A stretch of 36,753 nucleotides of DNA, taken from NCBI GenBank assembly GCA_001311805.1, contig BBCA01000029.1, forward strand, positions 1 through 36,753. The letters run 5' to 3'. A model generated the notes under the pieces. That model was not told the DNA's origin. It saw only the letters and a list, made by a program, of their open reading frames with translations, and searched no databases. This document shows, piece after piece, positions 1 to 8,329 of the stretch; positions within the stretch are counted from its first letter, which is position 1, and every line of letters starts with the position of its first letter. Source of the DNA: Lentibacillus juripiscarius JCM 12147. Its GTDB lineage: Bacteria; Bacillota; Bacilli; Bacillales_D; Amphibacillaceae. The position numbers and the translations under genes are program-made.

Positions 1-936
1 ATGACAATCATTTTGTGGGGCGCCATCCTTGCCTGGGAAAAACGTACTCAGTATTTTGTGCGTAATGATGGCAGTCCGCAGCTAGCGATGGCAGGTCTTG
101 TGGTGTCCGCCTTACTCAACATTGTCCTGAACTATTGGATGATTTTTATATTGGAAATGGGAGTGAGAGGCGCTGCGTTGGCATCGGTTATCGCAACGGC
201 AGCAGGCTTACTTATTTATTGCATTCATTTTTTCAAAAAAGACGCCGGATTAAAATTTACCAGGCTAAGCTGGAGAAAAGACGACATTCTAACGGTTGGA
301 AAACTGGGATTTCCCAATTTTTATCTGAAGCTGGAACTGGTGTCTTTGTCATTGGCTACAATATCGCATTATCTTATTATGCTGGCACAACCGGTTTGGC
401 AGCTTTTTCGGTCATTAACTATTTGCATACATTTTATGTTCCTTGCATTTATCGGGATCGGATCATCCATCCAGCCGATGATCAGTTTTTATTATGGTGC
501 CAACAAATACGATTCCATTAAAAACACGGTGAAGATTGCTGAAATAACCGGTATTGCGCTGGGAGTCCTTTTTCTTGGTATCGGCTGGTTTGGTGCAGGG
601 GGTCTTGTGTCGATTTTCGGCGTGGAAACGGAAACCATACGTCAGCTTGCTTCTAAAGGGATCACCTTATTCTTTATTGGTTATTTGTTCATGGGAATCA
701 ATTTTATTTATATGACATATTACCAATCGATTGCTTACGTAAGGCCGTCCATCGGTATCACACTGTTTCGCGGTTTCATCCTTTTAATTGCCGCACTGGC
801 TATACTGCCGGCCTGGATTGGCACTGCAGGAATCTGGCTCGCCCTACCCGTTGCAGAAGGTTTAACTGCCATCTTCCTGATGCTGTTCGCAAGGAGGAAC
901 GTCATGAATCGGCCGCTGCAATCACGGGGGTATTAA
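1..936 (+). CDS. MATE family multidrug efflux transporter, C-terminal part
   Basis: Membrane exporter of the MATE family, which uses an ion gradient to expel drugs or metabolites. The window starts inside the gene: about 311 residues of a usual 440-460 are present, with repeated hydrophobic helices. The first ATG is only an internal Met. Codons from about 322 to 432 make sense only in another frame, which reads SEAGTGVFVIGYNIALSYY and the stretch after it, a well-conserved MATE segment. The first frame resumes at MFLAFIGIGSS. One T is missing in the T run at 318-322 and one T is extra in the run at 432-435, so the two indels cancel. This points to sequencing error rather than gene loss. The family call is firm; the substrate is unknown. 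Confidence 0.87.
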   Translation: MTIILWGAILAWEKRTQYFVRNDGSPQLAMAGLVVSALLNIVLNYWMIFILEMGVRGAALASVIATAAGLLIYCIHFFKKDAGLKFTRLSWRKDDILTVGKLGFPNFYLKLELVSLSLATISHYLIMLAQPVWQLFRSLTICIHFMFLAFIGIGSSIQPMISFYYGANKYDSIKNTVKIAEITGIALGVLFLGIGWFGAGGLVSIFGVETETIRQLASKGITLFFIGYLFMGINFIYMTYYQSIAYVRPSIGITLFRGFILLIAALAILPAWIGTAGIWLALPVAEGLTAIFLMLFARRNVMNRPLQSRGY

Positions 937-1167
937 GGTAGACTTACTTCGGTCACACGTGAATGAGTTTTTGTTAAATGTCAAATTTTTTCTTTTATCA
1001 ATTTGGCTGATAGGGAACGAAAAGATTTCAACTGAGACGTCGCTATCAGCCTGTGATTTCTTGCGTAACGTCTCTCTTCCGTGCCATAGATGAGTCCTAA
1101 CAGCTTCTGCCGGAACATCCAACATTTCACATATTTCTTGTGTTGACAATTGATCCTTTACCCTCCC
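922..1167 (-). pseudogene. Remnant of an RNA polymerase sigma factor (region 4)
   Basis: On the minus strand, just downstream of the permease array, a frame reads VKDQLSTQEICEMLDVPAEA and continues with VRTHLWHGRETLRKK. This matches the helix-turn-helix of sigma-70/ECF region 4, which binds the -35 element. Region 2 and the start of the gene are absent: upstream DNA runs through a G-rich stretch directly into the stop of the neighbouring permease. After the HTH the frame continues with unrelated, Lys/Asn-rich residues and overlaps the end of the MATE gene. I read it as the 3' scar of a deleted sigma-factor gene. It could instead be a small HTH protein started at TTG 1149, but no good ribosome-binding site is visible. 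Confidence 0.5.
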
Positions 1168-1184
1168 CCCACATCTAGACGCCC

Positions 1185-1886
1185 TTATATTTCCGATAAA
1201 CCTTCATCGACCAGCGCCAGCAAACCAGCCAAATGCAACCAGTGGAAAAAAATGGCAATTCCCCATAACATGAGAGAATTCCGCTCCATCAAGTTGATGG
1301 TTAATTCAGCCAGTTGACCAACGAACTTAAAACTGGTTCACAATAAGGAACAAAAATAGAATCATAAAAACAAAATTACTGTCGCCCCACTGGAAGAAAA
1401 AGCCTAATTGTAAAGCTAAAATACTAAGTGCAAAGAAAAATACTACCACACATAACCCTGCCCAAATTCTAGTTGACGCGGCATCCGGAAAATTCACTTC
1501 ATACAACCACCATAATCCACACAACCAGCCGGCCATCAATACGTTTAAAAGAAAAGTGGATATATATTTGGCTGTGACAATCTCTTTTAACGTAATCGGC
1601 AATGTATGCAAAAATGAGTAAAATCCTGTACGGTTCTCTTTACCAGGTCTGCTGAATAGCATCATCCAACTTATCGCATATGGCATAAACAAAACAGCAA
1701 ACGAAATCCTCGACAACTCTTCAAAACTGAATCCCGTCTGCTTTATCCGGTTCACTATTCCTTCCTGTTGGCTGCCGACGATCAGAGCTATACCGAGGAC
1801 GAGGGATATAAGGAAATACCAAACAACATCCGCCGCTGATCATACCATTCTTCTTTGATGAAATTAAAAATCACATCTGACCTCAT
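1185..1886 (-). CDS. ABC-2 type permease, fourth of a tandem set
   Basis: Integral membrane subunit of an ABC exporter, about 233 residues. It starts at an ATG that overlaps the stop of the preceding permease (ATGA), so translation is probably coupled. The N-terminus runs MRSDVIFNFIKEEWYDQRRM; the centre has the family motif LHTLPITLKEIVTAKY; five to six hydrophobic helices follow. The frame breaks near 1815 (missing T) and near 1330 (extra T, TTTT before a false TAA). Restoring both gives one continuous protein ending at TAA 1185-1187 with the tail LVDEGLSEI. The LxTLP motif shows common descent with the three permeases upstream, although this copy lacks the VRKV C-terminal motif of the others. 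It is the last gene of the ytr-like operon. Confidence 0.72.
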
Positions 1887-2632
1887 TTTGCTCCCCCTTC
1901 CTCCAATGACTCAAAAGCATTCATCCACTCCGTTTTATACCCTTCATCTATAGGAAAACCTTTTGTTCACCTTTCTTACGGATAGCCACCAGCAACTCAA
2001 ATAGATTGCAAGCGATAAACTCATAAAAATCATAAACACGAAGACGCCGGGTTCCTTTCCCATACGCTTCATAAAAAATCCTAAAAGAGTAAACACACCA
2101 CCCCAGATAAATATAGTAATAATCATAGGAGTCATGGTGAGCCGCCGCGCTCCCCAACGGAAAAAGGTTTGTAAAGTCATAGCAGCGATAAAAATGATAA
2201 GAGAAGCAAAAAGCCCACAGGTAACCAAGTTTCACCCGTTCCAATTCCGCTTATCCATACATTTAAAAACATAACGATAGCCATCCAAGCAATTGTAAAC
2301 AAACAGATCAACAGCACACTAGTAAACTTGGCATTTACGATGTGACGCTTTTCCACAGGCAATGTTTGCAAAAAAGTCAGCTGCCGATTAGCATCCTCCC
2401 GCTGCAAGCTGCCAGAAACCGTTTGCCAAACGAGGACCATGCCAGTAACAGAAACAGAAGTATTAAACACCTCAGCATCAAAAATCCCTGCTATTCCCGG
2501 ACCAAGCAACCATAAAATGACCGGAAATCCTATACCCAAAATGCCATAAACAGATAAAACGCGCGTGTAGAATTGTCATAGTTCCTGGCTAAGTTTAGCT
2601 CTCTGAGTTCTCTTTGGATTAACGTTTTTCAT
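1883..2632 (-). CDS. ABC-2 type permease, third of a tandem set
   Basis: Membrane subunit of an ABC exporter, about 249 residues. The start at 2632 follows AAGGAGG and, after removing one A from the run right after ATG, gives MKTLIQRELRELNLARNYD, which parallels the (I)RREL starts of the sister permeases. Then come a helix ending WLLGPGIAGIF, the motif LQTLPVEKRHIVNAKF, several hydrophobic helices, the C-terminal motif WWLSVRKVNK, and a soluble tail ending LEEGGAK. About four indels in short runs (near 2628, 2550, 2218 and 1960) split the frame. The stop overlaps the next start. It presumably works with the single ATPase at 4152-5048; the transported substrate is not evident. Confidence 0.7.
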
Positions 2633-2703
2633 CCACTCTGCCTCCTTCAAATTGAGTGGCGGCCACTCCTGTTTCAGTTTTCTTTCTTATTTAAGACTGT
2701 CGC

Positions 2704-3430
2704 TCAGACTGGCGCCTTTTTTAGTTCCTCAATATGTTTTTCCGTATTTTTCCGTCCCGGGTTGTCCTTTTCCAATGGAAATCCTTTATGATGCACTTTT
2801 CTTACTGACAACCACCAACAAGTGGGATAAGCCAGAAATGAAGAGATGAGCGAGACCCCACATATCACACTTTGTGAAATCCCCGAAGGCCTATTAAACC
2901 CTAAAAGAACAAGAACTGTCATCCAAGCAATGAACGAAAAATAAAAAATCCAGTTGCTTCGCAGCCCACGCAGAAAATACCATAGTAGGTTCTCGGCCAC
3001 TAAAAAAATGAGGACAGCAAGGAAAATAAATACGTCCATCCAGGATTCCATAGTCCAAACATCATTCATGAGTAAATTAGCCGAATTAAGGACGGACACC
3101 CAAATAAACATGAATCCGCAAACCAAAAAATGCTAAGAAATTTCGCATGGACAATATCCCTTTTTCGAATCGGTAGGGTCTGTAAAAACGATATTTGCCG
3201 TTCCGCATCATCTTCTTCAATAGTAAAGAGCATACTCGCAACAGCCGACAACATACCAGCCATAAAACAAACAGACTAAACATTTCCGCTTCAAAATATC
3301 CTATGACCCTTGGTCCCAACAACCACATGAACAATACAAATACAAGACCAAAAATAATATAAGCCTGAAAACTCCTTCGCAAATTGATGGTGACCATGTT
3401 ATCGAGCTCTCTACGTATCAACATCCACAT
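2704..3430 (-). CDS. ABC-2 type permease, second of a tandem set
   Basis: Membrane subunit of an ABC exporter, about 242 residues. The start MWMLIRRELDN at 3430 is preceded by AAGGGGG at good spacing. A first helix ends WLLGPRVIGYFEAEMF, followed by the family motif LQTLPIRKRDIVHAKF, four more hydrophobic segments, and the C-terminal WWLSVRKVHHKGFPLEKDN with a Lys-rich tail. Two indels (near 3265 and 3125) shift the frame, but the protein sequence stays recognisable on both sides. The N-terminal MWMLIRRE is almost identical to that of the neighbouring permease at 3457-4147, so these two are probably the most recent duplicates. Confidence 0.74.
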
Positions 3431-3456
3431 GTCGTCAATCCCCCTTCCACTAACAG

Positions 3457-4147
3457 TCAGTCTACGCTTGAATAATCACTCCCATATTCATCCGGGAGCC
3501 CTTTTGTGTTCACTTTCCTTACTGCCATTCCCCAGCTAATAAAATAGAGGATGAGAGATAAGAGCACCGACAAGGAAGGATGTACAGGAAACCATGCATA
3601 TTGCATAATGGATCCAATCAACATAAAGGCTCCTCCCCAAATAAGCAACGATAAAAGGAAAACCCACTGAATTCGCTGATACCCGAGTTTAAAATAAAAG
3701 TACAACGTAATCGCAGCCAGAAAAAGTAGAAACGACAGAAAGGCATACAATTCCTGCCAAGGTGCAATCTTCCATATCCCATTGATCCATCGATTAAACG
3801 AAACAAATACATATCCCCCTGCAAACACGGAGACGTATATCAATAAGACATTAAGAAATTTCGCATGGACAATTTGGGATGTGCGAATCGGCAGCGTTTG
3901 TAAATAGGTCAATTGCTGATTAGCATGGTCATTTTTCAGTTTTTTCACTTATACTGCCAGACACAATAATAATTCCCAAAATGGATAGGAACGAATTGAT
4001 TTTCTCTACATCAAAAAGCCCCGTTACCTTTGGCCCAAAAAGCCATATAGAAAGTAAGGCAACTATCCCAAGTGGCAAATAGCCGCGAATTTGCCCAATA
4101 ACCGATATATCCTCTCCTGCCATTTCCCGGCGAATCAGCATCCACAT
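3457..4147 (-). CDS. ABC-2 type permease, first of a tandem set
   Basis: Membrane subunit of an ABC exporter, about 230 residues, directly behind the ATPase gene, whose last codons carry its AAGGAGG ribosome-binding site. It starts MWMLIRREMAGEDISVIGQI. The first helix ends LSIWLFGPKVTGLF; then come YLQTLPIRTSQIVHAKF, three to four helices, and the tail AVRKVNTKGLPDEYG. One extra A in a six-A run near 3945 breaks the frame; with five A the reading is SGSISEKLKNDHANQQLTY. Immediate coupling to the ATPase suggests it is the core partner, with the three permeases downstream as duplicates or alternative partners. Confidence 0.77.
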
Positions 4148-4151
4148 TCCG

Positions 4152-5048
4152 TCACTCCTCCTTACGGCCGGTCAACAACACGAACAATTCCTCCAATGTC
4201 AGGCGCTCGGAATTCCATTCACCCGCTGCTTCTTTTCGGAATTCATCGTAGTGATCGGTGTATCCGACATAACCGCCTTTGGTCGGCTGACAGTTAAAAA
4301 GATATGGAGAATTCATGGTTGCTTCGTGCCCATTACCGGACAATACAATTCGCCGGTACCGATCCAGAAGTGACTCCTTGTCTTCACTGAAAAAATTTCC
4401 CCATCCATCAATGACCGTCACCCAATCCGCGATCTTTTCCACATCAGACGTAATATGAGAGGAAAACAACGCCTCGGCTTTCATCCTGCACAAAATCTAT
4501 TAACAGCTCCAAAACTTCTCCCCTTACGACAGGGTCCAACCCGGATGTCGGCTCATCAAGAAGCAGCAATTTCGGCTGGTGGGCCATCGCTACTATAAGC
4601 GAAGCCTTTACCTTCATCCCTTTGGATAGTTCACTTATTTTTTATCTTTCGGTATCTCAAAGCGCTTCAAGTTCCGCTCGACCGCAGCCTGATCCCAATT
4701 CGGATAAAAATGGCGAGCAAATGTCAGTGTCCGTTCCATTGTCCATGCATTGTTCAAAAGCGGTGTATCCCCCACATAGCCCACCTGTTCTTTGACAGCA
4801 ACTTCTTCTTCCGGCATGGACATGCCAAGAATACGGATAATGCCATCATCCGGCTTAATGAGATCCATAATTGCCTTCATCGTCGTACTCTTTCCGGCAC
4901 CGTTTCGGCCCAGAAAGCCCATAATCGTACCAGCAGGCAATGTAAAATTCACATCCCGTAACTGAAAATCTTCATAAAATTTGTTTAGAGTCCTTACTTC
5001 CAGTAAAGGCTGCTCTGCATTCATTTCATCTAGTTGCTGATTAATCAT
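4152..5048 (-). CDS. ABC transporter ATP-binding protein, YtrB-like
   Basis: ATPase subunit that powers the permeases downstream, about 298 residues. Walker A is [10 protein letters not shown] (residue about 47), the signature region reads ISELSKGMKVKA, Walker B is LLLLDEPTSGLDP, and the switch is SSHITSDVEKIADW, a form typical of YtrB-like ATPases. It starts MINQQLDEM after AGGAGGGATAGGAAA. Two run-length indels split it: a missing A in the A run near 4638 and an extra A near 4479 (VQDE then AEALFSSHIT). It lies 29 bases after the GntR regulator, in one operon with it. In B. subtilis the related ytr operon is induced by cell-wall antibiotics; a similar role here is inference. Confidence 0.84.
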
Positions 5049-5077
5049 TTTCCTATCCCTCCTGCCGTCATGGTCTT

Positions 5078-5461
5078 TTAATCGTCATCTACTTCTTGCC
5101 ACATGTCTTTAATCAGATCCTGGACCTGTTTTTCTGCCAGGTTTAGCTTTTTCGCTTGCAGAACCGATTCCAAAAGTGGTTCCCGAACTTGTTCCATTTT
5201 CCACTGCGCCAGCCTTTCCTCGCTTAACTTTGCCACAAAACTGCCCTTGCCTTTTCGTGTGTAAATAAATCCAATCCGTTCCAATTCTTGATACGCTCTC
5301 CGGATCGTAATCCCGCTCGTCATCAGCTCTTTTGATAATTCCCGGATGGAAGGCAACATCTCATCCGCCTCCATATATCCCATCACAATAAGCCGCTGTA
5401 TTTCGGAGATTACCTGCTCATACATCGGTGTCGAACTTGTTTGTGAAATATGTATCAGCAC
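5078..5461 (-). CDS. ytrA: GntR family transcriptional regulator, YtrA subfamily
   Basis: Intact 127-residue repressor. An N-terminal winged helix (STPMYEQVISEIQRLIVMG, then LPSIRELSKELMTSGITIRR, wing FIYTRKGKGSFVA) is followed by a short helical dimerisation tail, as in YtrA and unlike the large FadR/HutC domains. The start is GTG, nine bases after AAGGGGG; the overlapping ATG gives an immediate stop, so GTG is forced. It is the first gene of the operon with the ATPase and four permeases. A palindrome over the -10 region of its own promoter suggests autorepression. The symbol is given by subfamily and operon position; orthology is not proven. Confidence 0.85.
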   Translation of the reverse strand: MLIHISQTSSTPMYEQVISEIQRLIVMGYMEADEMLPSIRELSKELMTSGITIRRAYQELERIGFIYTRKGKGSFVAKLSEERLAQWKMEQVREPLLESVLQAKKLNLAEKQVQDLIKDMWQEVDDD

Positions 5462-5523
5462 ATTAGGACACCCCCTTGGTGCGATGAATCGTTCGTATCT
5501 ATATAAATAATGTTGTTGATAAA

Positions 5524-5546
5524 CTGTGTCTATATGATATACACAG
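5524..5546. promoter_or_regulatory. Probable GntR/YtrA operator
   Basis: Imperfect 23-bp palindrome with outer arms CTGTGT and ACACAG and an AT-rich centre. It touches the -10 hexamer and covers the predicted transcription start. Binding there would block RNA polymerase, which fits a YtrA-type autorepressor. Binding itself is inferred. Confidence 0.6.
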
Positions 5547-5573
5547 TATACAGGATGAATCAGTTATTGGCAA
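5545..5573 (-). promoter_or_regulatory. Promoter of the ytrA-like ABC operon
   Basis: On the minus strand TTGCCA (5568-5573) and TATACT (5545-5550) are separated by exactly 17 bases, a good sigma-A promoter about 85 bases upstream of the GTG start of the regulator. Confidence 0.72.
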
Positions 5574-5704
5574 TAGAATTTTCACCGGTTTTTTTGATTC
5601 ATTCACCCTGTATTTTTTTGCAATTTGGATAAATACTAAAAAGACCCCGAATCCTGTTTCAGGCCGAACGAGAACAGGGTATCTATTAATATGGAAGGAG
5701 AAAA

Positions 5705-6774
5705 ATGATGAACAACATAGGTACAGGAAAAATAAACAAATGGACAAGCACATTAATCAGCGGAACAAACAAACTAACCTTAAAGGATTTACAAGATCAG
5801 GTCATCGTGATTACAGGCGCGTCCAGCGGAATCGGACTCAAGACTGCACGTATGGCCGCTGCTAAGGGTGCAAAAGTTGTTGCGGCGGCAAGGAATGAAG
5901 ATGCATTACAAGAACTGGTTGAAGAATTAAAGGCAAAAGGACATGCCGCAACCTTCGTAAAAGCCGACGTTGGTCGTGAAGAAGATGTCCATGCCATTGC
6001 AAAGACAGCTATCGAGGAGTTTGGCCGTTTTGATACATGGGTGAATAACGCCGGCATATCCGTCTGGGGTTATGCGTTCGATGTAACCAATGAAGACATC
6101 AAGCGGATGGTTGATACCAATTTTTGGGGTGTGGTCTACGGCACGCAGGTAGCGGTGAAGCATTTTAAGGAAAGAGATGTACCAGGCGCCCTCATCAATG
6201 TTGGGAGTCTTTTCGGAGACAGAGGGACACTCGTTCAATCCACCTATGCCCCTTCCAAATTTGCTGTCCACGGATGGACGGAAAGTATACGAATGGAGCT
6301 GGAAAAGGAACAAGCGCCTGTTTCGGTTACGCTCATTCATCCCGGAAGAATTGATACGCCATATAACGAACACGCTAGAAGTTATTTAGAAAAACAACCG
6401 GCACACAGGGGCATGATTTATCCGCCGGAAGCGTTGCGGAGGCTATTCTTTATGCCGCAGAACATCCGAAGAGAGACATGTTCATCGGTTCACAGGCAAA
6501 AGCCTTGGAACTGCTCGGTACCCTATTGCCCCGGCTGACGGACAGACTAATGGAACGCATTATCTACCCCACCCAACATGTAGAAAGACCTTCCAAACCG
6601 CGTGAAGAAAGTGCCCTGTATAAAGCTGGCTACGGGATGCATGAGAGGGGAACGAATGTGGGCTGGATGCGGAAAAGAAGTTTGTATGTGAAAGCGTGTA
6701 AACATCCTATTCTGACGACAATAGCAGCAGGAGTCGGGCTGACAGTCTGGTCCCTTGCTAAACGAAAAGACTGA
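5705..6774 (+). CDS. Short-chain dehydrogenase/reductase with C-terminal hydrophobic tail
   Basis: NAD(P)-dependent oxidoreductase of the SDR family, about 356 residues once one missing G near 6433 is restored (PPEAVAEAILYAAEHPKRDM). The cofactor motif is TGASSGIG (residue about 38), the NNAG motif is present, and the active site is YAPSK with an upstream Ser (INVGS). The last 20 residues form a hydrophobic helix followed by KRKD, so the enzyme may be membrane-attached. AAGGAG lies five bases before the ATG. It is transcribed away from the ytr operon and stands alone. The substrate cannot be told from sequence. Confidence 0.86.
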
Positions 6775-6924
6775 TCTCTTATTGCCCACACTCGTTTGTT
6801 TCCAGCTCCATTGGTTACGGCAATTTTGACAAGTTGGATGTATGACCCCTCCCTTACATTTATTGGTGGATGTGGTTTTTGGACCTGGACATCGCCATTC
6901 TTTAACATCTTCATGTAATTTTTG

Positions 6925-6952
6925 TTTTCAAACTGTTTTTTCGTGTTATAAT
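6925..6952 (+). promoter_or_regulatory. Promoter of antitoxin RNA, copy 1
   Basis: TATAAT at 6947-6952 lies in a conserved TTCGTGTTATAAT block that recurs in copy 2 (-10 at 7555-7560). A weak -35 (TTTTCA) is 16 bases upstream. Conservation of the -10 block in both copies is the main support. Confidence 0.6.
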
Positions 6953-6958
6953 GTACAT

Positions 6959-7097
6959 AGAAAGTCATAAAATAGGAAAGACCGAAGATACGTGAATATC
7001 TTCGGTCAGCAATAAGTCGCTCCCCTCCAAGAGGGTCAGCGCATGTGAAGAATAGACCTCACCCCGGCTGTCAATCCAAGGGAGGTCTATTTTCTTT
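6959..7097 (+). ncRNA. Putative type I antitoxin RNA, copy 1
   Basis: Predicted RNA of about 140 nt, on the strand opposite the small toxin gene and overlapping its 3' end. It begins behind the conserved -10 box and forms a perfect 11-bp hairpin (6980-7007, arms GACCGAAGATA/TATCTTCGGTC), then a small CCCTC/GAGGG hairpin. It ends in a strong terminator hairpin (AATAGACCTC pairing with GAGGTCTATT, 7051-7091) followed by TTTCTTT. The terminator arm includes the stop codon of the toxin on the other strand, so the two transcripts share complementary 3' ends, as in the txpA/RatA and bsrG/SR4 systems of B. subtilis. Expression is inferred. Confidence 0.66.
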
Positions 7098-7164
7098 GAT
7101 CTATAATTGTAACAACTAATGTTGCAAACGCAATCATTAGGATTAATGTTTCAAAGATAGACAA
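7087..7164 (-). CDS. Small holin-like type I toxin, copy 1
   Basis: Peptide of 25 residues, MSIFETLILMIAFATLVVTI followed by IDQRK: one transmembrane helix with a short charged tail, the pattern of the holin-like toxin family (Hol_Tox) and related Bacillus type I toxins. The start is TTG, seven bases after AGGAGGT. In copy 2 an ATG lies further upstream, but here the same position is ATA, so TTG is the start shared by both copies. Such peptides harm the membrane when overproduced and are held down by an antisense RNA; that RNA is predicted on the opposite strand. It was found by comparing the two copies. Confidence 0.74.
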   Translation of the reverse strand: MSIFETLILMIAFATLVVTIIDQRK

Positions 7165-7259
7165 GGCAACACCTCCTTTCGCTATAGCGTATCGTGTGAC
7201 ACTACAACGACGGAAATGCGCCGACCCCCCTTGAGAAAATGCGACTATTGCATGTCCCC

Positions 7260-7288
7260 ATTATACCCTACCGTTATTCTGTTTTAAA
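7260..7288 (-). promoter_or_regulatory. Promoter of toxin mRNA, copy 1
   Basis: On the minus strand TTTAAA and TATAAT with 17-base spacing. The arrangement is kept in copy 2. The start would give a leader of about 90 nt before the TTG codon, long enough for the structured 5' ends seen in type I toxin mRNAs. Confidence 0.65.
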
Positions 7289-7550
7289 GTTTAAAAAATT
7301 ATTCCAATTACATTCTAGCTTTTACATTTTATTACCTGTATTTGCAGGTGACATGGTACATTCAATGAGCTTAAATCTCTATGTCACTAACAGGGACAAT
7401 AGTTTCACTCCTTGCTTATTGCCGGGGATGACCTGTGAATCAGCTGCAAGATGAATACCACACCCTGTAAACAAGCATAGAACATTCCTTCTATCTGCAT
7501 TACAAAAAAATTTCAAAAGACTTTTATGAATTCTTTATTTTTAGTTTTTC
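7289..7550. other. Spacer between the two toxin-antitoxin copies
   Basis: About 260 bases outside the duplicated unit. I see no credible gene or RNA in it. The repeat unit runs from the antitoxin promoter to just past the toxin promoter. Confidence 0.5.
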
Positions 7551-7554
7551 GTGT

Positions 7555-7703
7555 TATAATATACATAGAAAGACATAAAATAGTAAAGACCGAAGATAAG
7601 GGTATATCTTCGGTCAGCAATAAGCCGCTTCCCCTTCAAGAGGGGTCAGCGCAGTAAGGAATAGACCTCACCGGCTGGTAAACTCAGGGAGGTCTATTTT
7701 CTT
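7555..7703 (+). ncRNA. Putative type I antitoxin RNA, copy 2
   Basis: Second copy of the antisense RNA unit. It has TATAAT at 7555-7560 (predicted start about 7567), the GACCGAAGATA hairpin at 7588-7615, CCCCTTCAAGAGGGG, and the terminator hairpin at 7660-7697 followed by TTCTTTGG. The hairpin arms match copy 1 while loops and spacers differ, as expected if structure is selected. Confidence 0.62.
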
Positions 7704-7771
7704 TGGTCTATAATTGTAACAACTAATGTTGCAAACGCAATCATTAGAATTAATGTTTCAAAGATAGACAA
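7693..7771 (-). pseudogene. Holin-like type I toxin, copy 2, frameshifted
   Basis: Same 25-codon gene as copy 1, with the same TTG start and a GGGGGT ribosome-binding site, but one extra base (AATT against AAT in copy 1, near 7740-7741). Codons after the tenth (MSIFETLILM) therefore read in the wrong frame and the hydrophobic helix is lost. Either this copy is dead or the base is one of the many sequencing indels of this window. Nucleotide identity with copy 1 continues on both sides of the change. Confidence 0.65.
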
Positions 7772-7866
7772 GGCAACACCCCCTTTCGTCATAGCGTATC
7801 GCATGGCACTACAACGACGAGAATGCGCCGACCCCCCTTGAGAAAATGCGACGATTGCATGTCCCC

Positions 7867-7895
7867 ATTATACCCTACCGTTATTCTGTTTTAAA
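7867..7895 (-). promoter_or_regulatory. Promoter of toxin mRNA, copy 2
   Basis: TTTAAA, 17 bases, TATAAT on the minus strand, in the same context as the promoter of copy 1. Confidence 0.62.
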
Positions 7896-7944
7896 GTTTA
7901 AACAAATGTTTCTATTGTGATTTGCCAGAATAATATCTGCTCTC

Positions 7945-8115
7945 TTAGAACATGCTATCGCCTGTGATTAGAGGTTTGGTCATCGTTTCTCCAAACAGCC
8001 GCAGCTTAATTAACGTCGTGTTTGGATCCTGATGTACATTCCGTTCGTCAGTTTCTCCGAGGTTTGCAAGCAGCGGCCAATGCTTTTGCAGAAATGAAAA
8101 GTTGCTGTCCCCCAT
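7945..8115 (-). pseudogene. hsdR: Remnant of type I restriction endonuclease HsdR (N-terminus)
   Basis: An ATG after GAGGTGA opens a 56-codon frame: MGDSNFSFLQKHWPLLANLG, then ETDERNVHQDPNTTLIKLRL and FGETMT. This is the conserved start of HsdR/DEAD-helicase R subunits (NFxFL, WPxLxxLGE, DPNxxLIKLRxFGE). It stops at TAA after GDSMF, whereas HsdR is about 1000 residues, and neither the nuclease and helicase domains nor hsdM/hsdS are present in the window. A TATAAT at 8148-8153 (minus) may still be its promoter. I read it as the scar of a lost restriction system beside the duplicated toxin loci. Confidence 0.68.
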
Positions 8116-8329
8116 ACACTCACCTCAAAAGAAGGTACTTTTCTACTATTATAATACATTTCAAGCCGAATTACATTGGGTAAATTATTGCTGAGGATGA
8201 CACCTTTTGAAGGTGGGGTCCGATTGTAGGTATAGATAGGTGCATGTTACAACATTTGTGGCTCAGGAAAGGTGCCATGACACGTACAATTTCTGGGATT
8301 CAGATAAGCGCTTTACAGCCCCGTTTTAA
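8116..8329. other. Gap without a recognised gene
   Basis: Contains the presumed -10 box of the HsdR remnant. I found no further coding or RNA feature. Confidence 0.4.

Noticed and set aside
6960..7100. Metabolite riboswitch or T-box in the structured RNA
   Set aside because: No downstream plus-strand gene, no known aptamer motif, and the terminator overlaps an antisense toxin gene; an antitoxin RNA explains it better.
7690..7800. ATG start seven codons upstream for the small toxin
   Set aside because: Present only in copy 2; copy 1 has ATA there, while both keep TTG with a well-placed Shine-Dalgarno.
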